64,000 bases of DNA from Lingula anatina (taxonomy: Eukaryota; Brachiopoda; Lingulata; Lingulida; Lingulidae). Under the pieces are notes generated by a model. It did no database searches and was not told where the DNA came from. It worked only from the letters and a program-made list of their open reading frames with translations. The position numbers and the translations under genes are program-made. The stretch covers positions 599,555-663,554 of the forward strand of contig NW_019773703.1 of assembly GCF_001039355.2 (NCBI RefSeq), given 5' to 3'. Positions 12,601 to 24,320 of this stretch are shown piece by piece (within the stretch, counting starts at the first letter, position 1; every line of letters begins with the position of its first letter).

Positions 12601-15044
12601 TTTTAAAATGAAATATGTTCTATGCTGGGTATCATTAAAGGATCGAATTAATGTTCTCTCAGCAACTACAGTGGATATACGCCACTGATATCTTTGACGA
12701 GGTACAATACTGTTCTTATGACCAACAGGAACAACATGGCAGCCATCTTTCAAAATGGTGGCAATGTCTGCAGTCTTTGGCCAACCAAATCTTCTTGTAC
12801 GTCTGAACCATTTTCTTACACAATGGGGCCAGCTGGCAAATGGATAGGCAAGGACGTAATCCATGCTGGTGTCTTTCCTGTTCCCTGATACATTCAAAGA
12901 AACAGCTGGGCCTTGTCTTTCAGGACCAAAAAAGGCCATGTGCATTTTATATTCTCGGTAAAATGCATCTGCTGCTACTCCACTAGACGTGTAACCATTT
13001 TTGGAATTCAGTTTGCGCAGCATGCCATATCCATCGTGCATACCTTGGCCGTCCCACTCATAAACTTCCAAGGCACGGTTGGCACGTGGGAGGTCATCCT
13101 TTTCACAAATAACCAATTTTTCTAACTCACAAACCATGATATCACTGTCTGAGGGGACAGGAATAGCATCAGCATTCAAACCATAGGAGGAGGACTCTCC
13201 AGAGCTTCCCAGACTGAACACTCGGTATTTATCTGGGTCATTGGTATACGAGTTGTCAAGGATTTCCCGTAAGTCTATGTCCAAGTAGCTCAACTCAAAC
13301 TGCTTCTTAGACCAACCAAACCTGTCCAAGCCTTGATTCACTTCCTCGTTCTCCTTTATGCTTTGGCCAGAGGCTGCCATTTTGTGTTTAAATAAAAAAA
13401 GAACTGCTAGGGTAAAAACACAAGACTAATATGTTTGTTCTTCAGCACAGCTTTATGTACTGTTACTTCATGATAAGGTCTGTTCTTCTACATGGTCACA
13501 TTTACCACTGAGAAGTGATCTGATGTAGTTAATGTTTAACAACATCTTTGTCTTTCAACTCCATACTTATATCAACACTAACTATGACATATCCTTCTAT
13601 GATGCAATCACTATCTTGGTCCAGAGCCTCTGTTTAGGTCCAACAGTAAGATATAGAAGCATGGGACTGATGGGACACCATATGTTCAATGTTACCAAGT
13701 TCAAGTCTGTCCATCTCCTATTTTGTCTAGTCACCGATTCCTCTGCAAGATATAACCAGTCCAGTTGACACTTGATCTTTACAGCAGCAATCCTCGTTCT
13801 TTTCTTCCCTGTTATTCCACAATGACTGACCCGTCAGTTTTTTCCACAACGCTTACAGCTGACATTCCTTGTTCACTCAAGCATGGATAAACCTCCTTCA
13901 CAAATCAGCCCATATGGTGATGTGCTTGATACCTTGACAGCTGCTTTCTCTTTAATTCAACCTGTTCTAGGGGCGGATCTAGAGATACTTTCTGATGGTC
14001 TTCCAAATAATCTTTGTTGATCCAACCTCCTTTTTTGACCACCCTCTGACAGAAAAAAATAATATACCTGCCAGAGTAAACTTGAAAATCTGACCGTTTT
14101 CCAGAAGACGGCCTGAATCCGCCCCTGTGCTCTATCATCAGACTGGGGTTTTTCTCTTATCAAAGTCAACAAAGCTTCAATGTAAAGTAGGTCACAGTTA
14201 TTGAATATCGCACTTACAGCACCATGACGTCATTGTAAGACCTAATGTGAATGTCTGGCCTTAACAAAAAATCAATACTTTTCAATGCTTAACACAGAAA
14301 TAAATAATTTAATGTTTTTCAATGCTTAAATAAGTAGAGAAAGTATAATAAAAAACTGAATATAAATGAAAAAGGGCACCTTTATGTAATACTGGGTATA
14401 TAAATATATCAAGTATATACACAACAAAATCTAACGACATGTTATAACTAATATTAAGACATACTCCTCACAGCTTTCAACAGTCTTGAGCTCTAGCTGT
14501 CATGACCAATGTATAATCCTAGCTTCTGTTTGTTCACAAATACACAGTCATGATTTCAGTTACTTGTGTAACTGGTTAAAATGAGATTCAATTTTGTTTC
14601 ATGCATACGAATGAAAATGGGATATTTACCCACAAATAAGGAAATCTGAAGGAATTAAGTTCTAAAGAGTTCTTACCTTAGATACCGAGGACATAACATC
14701 GATGAATATCAAACCATAAAATAAATGACCCAAAATATCAAAAAGGTATTGCTCTTTGCTCCTAGTCTTGAACATTTTTGCAATCAGTATACACTGATTT
14801 GTAGTCAATAAATGACAGACTGCAATATGCCTTAACATGTAATATGTAATTACAAAGCAATATCTGGTGGAGATTTATCTATTTATACACTGATATAAAA
14901 GTAAGTACTGAAAAAAAACCCTCTTAATGCCATGTCATTGACTGTCAGTAAGAGTTAAAAACAGAGAGCCATGCCACTGAAGAGAAATGAAACATAAATA
15001 CAGAAATGGGAACAGAGGATGCTAAAAATCTGAAGACCCCCCCC

Positions 15045-15085
<41 letters not shown>

Positions 15086-18000
15086 TGTGCGCACACACAT
15101 CCCAATGAATTTCTTCTGTTTTGGCACATTTCATAAAAAATCAAGCAACTTCTTTAACTCTCTTCTACACATGAAAAGGATATAATCCACACAAAGGGAT
15201 GAAAATTTCAATCCCTAAAATATCATGTTAGAAAATATAACACTCACAAGATAAAAACCCTGTTTGATGGGGCAGTGTGGGTATTACAAACTATTGCAAA
15301 TGAAACCAACTTCAACACAAACTTTTCAACCATCAAATTGCTTCAGTGACACCTCAAAGAACAGAAAAAATATCATCAATGTTAATAATGGCACACTTTT
15401 TAACCTTTTGTCATCACGTGCAAAATGCTCTATTTGCATTTTGTAAAAACTAAGAGAACAAGCATCATAGATGCAGAACTATCTATCGAAATTTTTTTTC
15501 ACTTTTTTTCATCAATAAAATTGAAGCAGGATAAAAATATTATGCAAAATCACACACTTCTCAAATAATAACACATCATGCCTTGAAGACATAGCATTAG
15601 GCTGCGTTCACATGAAAAATCTATTTTCTAAAAATCTTTTTGCGTTATCTTGTGATCACAGTCTGTGCCCTGAATACACCACGGTGTAATTACTGGCAGG
15701 GCCAAGAATTAATTACAGCTTTGGAAGTAACTGGCTCGCGCTGCCCGTTATTACGCCGTTGGGTATTCAGGGCACAGATCATGATCACAGGATACAGCAA
15801 ATATATTTTTAGATTTTTAGAAAACAGATTTTTCATGTGAACTCAGCACTAGTCTACAAGATTAAAAGAATTGTGTATACTTGTTTTTAAAGGCGGGGTT
15901 CTGGCATAAGAGTAGCGCAAGTATTCTTTATCTAAAAAGAAGCAGAAATGTAACTACTTACAATTTATATACATACATTTATATATGAATATGAACATGC
16001 TATAGTACATAGGTAAGGATTATTGATAAAAAGGAGTACATTTAATGCCAGTATCATCTTCACAGATATTCATTCTTCATACTGATACAACATATTTCTG
16101 CTTGCAAGTTAAAACATAATACAGCATAAATAATGCCCTATAGTTATTTATATCAACTACATATGAGAGTCTTATATTTTAAATGGTAAAAGGTTAACTA
16201 CTGAAAACACTGCACCCCCCCCCTGCTGGTGGTGAAGGTAGAAATCAAAAGTGAGCTATTTGCTGTAAAAGTACCTCTGTATACTTGAACTATATTCATA
16301 TGTTACAACTTGACCCATTTGTCCCCATCTCAAAAATGTAAGAACCTTTCCCCAGAGTTTGCCTTCAAACGTAAGTAAATTCAGTTCAACTTTCACATAC
16401 CAAATCTTTGATTACAACTACCTAAAGGAACTTTCTACTATGAAAGCATGTTAGAATATTTTTAGTTTGGTAAAATCATTCTCTTTTACAAACCAAGAAT
16501 CAACAACAATACAGTTAAAATGCTCAAGTAATTTGTGATTAATTTACAGAAAGCCAACTAAATACATCTTCACAACTATTACCTGTTCAAAATGGGAGAA
16601 ATTTTATGAATATAGAATCGGTTTCAAAGGGATCGATGATCAAAATAATGATATAATAATTCAATGATTTCACTGGACAAAGTGGCAAAGCACTACTTTT
16701 TCTTACCAAATGGTATCAAAGCTAGCCTAGATAAATACAGGTCAATGGAGCATCAAAAAATATCGATGTAAGTATACTGAAAATTCCAATAATTCTTAAA
16801 GATTCATTGTTATTAGACAAGTGACTGTGTCATATTGGAATTCGCAACAATCATTATAATATATAATATAATAATCACTGTGCTTTACCTCTGGTTTGTT
16901 CCTCAAAATACAGAGGTCTTTCAAACCCCATGGTGGAACCATACACTGCCCCCTGCTCCAGTAGTATGGGGTAGAGAGGTGAGGTCCGTAACTTCCTGGA
17001 CGACCTGTAGTCACACTCTGGATACGGTATGCTGTATGTTGTCCCTAGAGGGGAAAGGATTAGTTATCATTTAATGTTTAAATCAATTATTCAGAGATGG
17101 GGTATGTAACTTTTAGAATGACCTGTTATCACATTTCGGGTATGGTATACTGAATGTTGTGCCTAGAAAAGAAAGCATTGGTTATCATTTAATTAAAGAG
17201 ATCTACCTAACACCTCCTTCACCCTGTCTCTCAAAAACTTCTTGTTGTTGTGAAGGTCAACAAATCTCTTGACGTCCACAGCCCAAAGGTCCCAAGTGGG
17301 CTCTCCGTTGACGATCCACTCCGCGACGGCGTGGCCAATTCCACCTGCTGAGACGATACCCAAGCTACTCATCCCTGCTGCTACAAAGTACTTCCTTATC
17401 TGAAAGAATAGATTTTTATCTGATTATTCTGGTACATTTGGATGATCATTAGAAGCTTTTTGTAAACTTTCAAGGCAATCAGCTGATTGTGCACTGAAGC
17501 AGCTCAGATTCTGCCTGTTACATTATATTATAATCTGCAATGAGAGAAAGTAAGCATGCAAAAAATTGTATTGTTATGTATAGTAACTAATTTGCATTCT
17601 TCACCTATCACAAAAATGTCAGTGTCTTAATTATCTCTCTCCTAACAACATCCTTATCATGCCACTCTCTCTCACTCTCTCTGGCTCTCTCTCCCACCAA
17701 TCTCTCTTTCATCTCCAAATCTTTCTTCCCCCATATTTCTATCTGTATAACAGTATTGTTAAATTAATTTTTCCCTTTTTCTTTAACTTGTATTTTATAT
17801 TGTAGTGTATGAAAAATAATTGGATCTTAGACTCTAAAAAATATCACTATCTGGGGTAGTGCTAACACTCGCCAATTTAGCCAAATGCTAAAACTGACTT
17901 AAATTGGCTAAAGAAAAAGGGCTTGATTTGACATGTTTTTGCCAAATTATAACCATTTTGGTAACAAATTGACAAAAATGTGGTGATTTGGCTAAGCGAA

Positions 18001-20033
18001 AAAAATTGCTAGCGCTACCCCAGACTATAATGTATAATATTATGTCTTTACCTCAGGACATTCTCCCACAATAGCTCTTCCATCTGGGCTGAAGCTTTCT
18101 GGACCATTGGTCAGCTGTCGGACCTCCGCTGACTCCATGGCAGGTATTCTGTGAAGAATCTGGTCAAGAAGGATCTCTACAATATGGAACAGAAACTGTT
18201 TTCATCAGATGTTACAAATTATGTGAAGAACCTGGTGAAGAAAGAGTTCTACAATATGGAAACAAAAACGGAACAGAATGTTTGGCAAAACCTGGTCTTG
18301 GTGGTAGGGGTAGTGTACAGCAACTATCAGTAAAAAGAGTAAAATTTTCAAGATACACAACAATAGAGAATACAGCTGTGTACATTCACTGAGACATTAA
18401 CAAATTTCTTCTACCAGTTTCTCACGCAACTCAAATAAAATCCAAACTGAATGACACCCAAACTAAAATTAATTACTCGAATCAGCTGAAAAAAAAAGGC
18501 TTCTTCAAATTTTTGGTGGTAAATATGACCCACCTACTTTCCTTTCAGTCTATAACATACAGAGAGAAAGCAGAAACATCTGTGCAAATATAATTTTTTG
18601 TTAAATGGCAAGCTATAATATAAGACGCCATGGCATGATGCTCTAAATTATGACATAAAATATCTTCCAGCTTACGAAAGTGATCCCAGTCTTCCTGAAG
18701 TAATTGGAACTCAAACTTCTCTGGGATGTGTTCGTGGAAGACGGCCTTGGCAGTGGGCTCAAACCCTCCAGCAAGTATCCCTCCACTCCACTCACGGAAA
18801 TAGACAGCACCATCTGGGTCACGAATAACTAGAAGATAAGAAAGTAAAATAAGTTAGACACTCATTGAAATCAAATACTCAAATCTGCAAGTCAATAATA
18901 TATTTTCTGACAAATCCTTAAAACTTGGCAACAAGTACAACAATAACAAAAAAAAAAAAAAATCCAAATTCACAGAATTAATGATCAACCAATGGCAGTA
19001 CATTTGTGATCCCTGTCATATCGAACCCTGCACCTGCACCTATTATCAAAAATGTTAAAACAATTTTAAATTTCTCTATAATAATATTACAACTAACCTG
19101 GCATCATAGGATCCACACCAAATGGTTTAGTAACCAGGTGATAGTGTTCACATGAGTGCAGAGGTACTCTAACACGGGGCTCACTTCGCTTCCCAAGTTC
19201 ACGTCCCCACTGGAAGTAATGCATTTATATCTATTCAGTGTTTATCTATTCTCTGTAATTCCGATTCCCTATCATACTTATACTCAGTATTATACTTATT
19301 TTGTTAGTTAGTGTCAATGATTTTTGTATCAAAGGCCAAAGGCAATACTAGTATATTTATTCAACACGTCTGAAAATGTAGTTGCAGTCCACACCCAGCC
19401 GTGAACATCAATAACATTTTTATAGGCAAGATCAAAATGTTTTGTTGACTAAAGCTTAAAACAATGAAAGGGAATTTTGTATTTCTTTGGTCTTCTACTT
19501 TTTATATGGTCAATTGCTTTAATTATTTTATTCTGGCCTGTAGGCTGAGTGGTCAGGGGGGTTCAAAGAACCAGCAAAAGTCCACTCTGAATTTAAATTT
19601 GACCTAGGTTCTAAGACATTTCTCAAGATGGGTCAATTAAAGGAGTAAAAAAAGCTACCTTAAAAAAACTCCAACTTCCAAACTGCTGAATACAGACCTA
19701 TAATTACTAGTTTACCAAAAAATTACCAGTGGATGTGCTGGATATGTGAGTTTGTTCTCATATTTTCATACCCACCTGCCCTGCACAGTTGACAAAATAT
19801 TCACATCGTATTGTCCCCAGGTTGGTGTCCACTCCCCTCACTTCCTTGTGTTTTTCATCTGTTAGTACCTGGTTAACTTGGCACTTCTCAATTACCTTAA
19901 CGCCTGTACAGAGGAGATGAAAACACTTCACTAAATGTTTCAAATTGGCAATGAGCTGACATAACTTTGAGTGACTGACTGATTCTGACTGATATACAAT
20001 ATGGAGCAACTGTTATTCTTATGTGGATGCCAA

Positions 20034-20072
<39 letters not shown>

Positions 20073-23000
20073 AATAATCTTTAAAGTCTTGATAAAATCT
20101 GAGCATGATGCAGAAAAATAAAGATTTAAGGGGTTTCTACCTTTCTGCTTGGCCAGTCTGGCAAATGTATTGACAATGTCACTAGGACTGGCTGCTCCGT
20201 CAGTTGGGAAGAACTGGGCATACTAAAAAAGGGAAAGTAAAGAAAATTTAAGCATTTAATTTTGAAAGATTAAAGAAAATTTTACAAAATCAGCAAAATG
20301 TTACATATTAAAATACAGAGTTGAAAAAACACCTAACACTTAAAATCTTGAAGTTAAATCCTCAGATATAATAAGCATCCTTGTTTCTTCAAAACTTATT
20401 CAGTACTGAGTATCAATAGATCAGGCTATCCAATACAAGGTGTGCATGCAGATTTAACTTCAATAAGACTCTAGCATTTGTCTGAATACTTGTGTACAGG
20501 AATACTTCATTTTCTTCTCTGGCCAATTTTCCTTTTTATAACAGAATTTCAACATACTGTATAAACTCATGCCAGTTAGATTTCCAGTCAAAATTTAAAC
20601 CTATTGAGCCATCAGCTCACCAAGGTGTAAGGGCCTATTCCCAATTTCACCATAATTCTACATAGATCAATCCAACTCAGCAGGTAATATCTCTGAATGC
20701 AATGAGTGTATTAGTAACAGATTATTAAATCTCTTCCAGACACAGAATACAGAAAAGCTGTGATTATATGAGTACGTTGGAAATGAGAGGAGGTATGTTA
20801 GTCTGTTAACTTGATTACATTCAGTGAGATTCTCTTCAGAGTTGGATCAATCTTTGTACAATTATATTTCTATTGGGAATGAGCCTTAAGAAATATGCAG
20901 GGTCAAAACAGAAACAGTGGCCCAAAAACAAGTTAACAAAAATTTGCTGGTCCTGTTTCATCTTTCTGGTATCCATCACAAAGACTGCAGAATGAAGCAT
21001 CTTAAATCTACCTCAATATCATCTGTCCTCAACAAAGGGGCAAGGTCAAGGGCCTCCTTAGGGGTTATTTCATGGCACTCAAGTCCAATTGTTCTACAAA
21101 ATACAGAACGCAATTCAAATACATGCATATATCAATCAATCCACTTATGAAATGAATCACATGTGCACATAAATATCAGATATTAATCACTCAAGAAGGG
21201 TAGATCCAGAGATATTTTCCGAGTCTTCCAAATTATCTTTGTTGATCCATACCCCATTTCTGACCATCTTCTGACAGAAAAAATTAGATGCATGTCAATG
21301 TAAACCTTCAAATTTGGAAGACCCAGAGGACATCCTCCATCCACCCCTGCAAGACACTTAATAATTTTGAAATGAAAGCCCAGAGAGCTCATACAAGTAG
21401 TTGCAACTTACTCAACTGTGCAGCAGACTATTATGTACACAAATTTAAATATATGCATCTGGCACCCATGTGTAGTGTACTGATGTTGTGGTGAAATGTT
21501 CACCAGGCACAATTGTATTAGTGAAGATCATGAGAGAATGTTGGAGAGGGGGAAAAATTAAAAATAGCTTTTTGGCGACTTGTTGTTGTATATCAATCTA
21601 GGGCAATACGGACATGCATGATACTATAACACCACAATTAGAACAGTACATATTAATTGTCTTACTTGGCAACAGCAGCGTTCCTCTTCATGGCCACCAT
21701 TCTGTCGTGTGTTCTAGCAATGCTGATACTGCCACAGGGTTTGAAGCCTATGAAAACATTGACAACTTGGTCAAAAACGACAGGGAGTTCAGGACATCAA
21801 CATTTGAACATTTACTGCTGTTTTTTTAAATGAAATTTTCTGACAGCTGTTTTTTTTATTAAACATCAAAACAACAGGAAATAATGGACAGTATTGAAGT
21901 TCATGCTCATCTATAACAGAGTACATATGTCAATTTTTTAGGCTGAGTTACAGTATATACCAAGATAAATCTTACTGCCATATTACAATAATGTATTTTA
22001 TACTATATTATATTAATCATTTACTCTAGTAAGTACAAAAATTGTGGATAAATTTTGATAAATTAAGTGTTGGATTAATAAGTTCTAGTAAACATCATCT
22101 GGAATGTAAGTATTAACAAGAAAAACAGTTTTAAAAATTATCTCAGCAAACCTGAAAACGCAGTTTCCTTAACAAATTGCAAGACATTTTTAGGGACTAA
22201 GATACATCACTTGTTCTGTGAACTTCTTGAAGCCAATGTCCAATATTTTTCTTTCAAATTTAGTTGCTTGATGGCATTGCTATCCTCAAAAACTCACATT
22301 TTTTTGCTATCTGCAACAACATGGTGGTACAGAGACAGGAGCTGTGCCAATGATTTAGCTAAAACTGACCTTGTTTTCATAGCTATCATGGTCAGGAGTC
22401 CACCTTCCACTGAACCATTTGTAAATGTTGCTGCCTGTGTCCAGCCATGATGATGTACTTAACAAGTTATTAATGAGAATACAGGGAAAAGTATACATCT
22501 ATGTATGACTACACAGAAAAACTATGGCCATCTAAGATAAAAAGTTCATAGTATTGAGCAAACAATGGATCTAAGGCTTCCAGAAACACAGAACAAGAGT
22601 TTGTAGTGCTCATATTCCAGCCTCATGCAGATGCTGCATCAGTCATTTCTTTCAGATACGCTCAAATTGAGCATGCTTTTAGTGGCAATTATCAAAGCCA
22701 AATTCAAACCTACTATCTCAGAACTCAATTAGTTAAAAAATGGCTTCAGCTCAAAAGAGAGAGATGGCAAATGTTTTTTATAATAGCTTTACCGTAATGT
22801 CATTTCAATTTCTACCTTTTTGCTTACTAGTAACTGTTTTTCTTTAATATTACTAGTATTTATATTTATTTTTCATCATATTGTGTGGTCCTAGCAGCTC
22901 CCCTCCTACCTGTAGCCTCTCCCTGGTCCTCTAACCTTTTATACAGGTCTCGGCTGTACATGTAAAGTTTGTTCAAAGCCGTGTTCCCCTTCATCTGGCC

Positions 23001-24263
23001 AATCAAGCCAGCAGAATGCCATGTCGTACCACAGGAGAGCCTGTTAGAAAACTGTGTTGTTAAAGCAATAGTACAGCGAGGGATTTGGGTAGTCTGGGAT
23101 TGGTATATTATCTTTTGGTAATGTGGTTATATATATGAAAGGCATGCTGTATGTGTGTACCATGGTGCAGCAGAAGGGGAGTTTTGAAGATCTTCCAAAC
23201 TGTACTATTATTTAGCCAGTTAAGTTATTTGGAACACTGGATTCCTGTTTGCTGTACCTTATGTAGAACTGGTGAGAAAAGAACCCGAATTAGTAAAGAA
23301 CTGTGAAAGGATATGTTAGAAATGAAGTAACCTTTGATAAATTTTCAAGAAAAAAAGATATCCAAAAGTCTCAAATGCAACAACCTTTACCTCCAGAATT
23401 GTCATTTTTTCTTTTTGTGAAGCAATATGCAAGCAAACAGACAAGCAAACATGCGAAAAGTTCACAGTATGTGAAGGGACCATGGAGCAAAGAAATGCAT
23501 GGCAAAATGACATACATCTGGACTTGCATTCTAGTGACAGACTCATCAGTCTTCATTCAAGATGTCAGTGGTAGTAGTAAACAGAGTACAGCAAAAGTTT
23601 TAAAAACAAGCAAATACAAGTCAGGCAAGCAAGGTAAGTTATTAGTATCTTCACCCCCTCCCCCCCCCAAAAAAAAAAAAAAAAAATTGAAAGTACCTAG
23701 CGCATGGCCAGCATTCTGAAGTTTTTTATACAGCTCACAACTGTAACTGTTTGACCTGTTGACCACAGGGTGACCAACAGACTGGATAAGAACACCTGAG
23801 GAGTGCCAAGTAGTGCCGCAAGACAGGCTATGGTAAGAAAACAGGAAGAGATCATGGAGGAATAGTGCATCTTAGCAGACATCATTATCATATACACTGT
23901 ATATGGTGGCTCTCGAAAATGTTCATATTGAGGTTCAATTACTTCAACAGTTATAAAAGTATTACAATAACAGGCTTTGAATATACATGATATGAGATCC
24001 TTACCACCCTGTAGACATAAAAAAGTAAAGAATTAGCTACACATCTGTGGCATGTGTATGATGTAAAGGAGTACAAATTGGCAAACACCCCTGGTGTTAT
24101 GTGCAATGTGCTCTTACTGACACTATTCAAGGTTACCTATAGCTATGGACATATTCAGCAGAGCATCTTTCCAAGGGGAAAAACCAAAACTTACTTTTTC
24201 TTAAACCAATCATGACTCTGCAGTCTCTTAAAAATGCTTTTTAACATTCTTATGCCAAAGTTA

Positions 24264-24320
<57 letters not shown>

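Noticed and set aside
18151-18333. Repeated KNLVKK(D/E) frame on the plus strand
   Set aside because: A short tandem repeat of about 60 bases overlapping the PDPR exon 9 boundary; no protein feature apart from the repeat.
22211-22797. Two plus-strand frames suggesting a gene in PDPR intron 2
   Set aside because: No domain, no splice or codon signal; part is better explained as a possible exon 3 relict on the minus strand.
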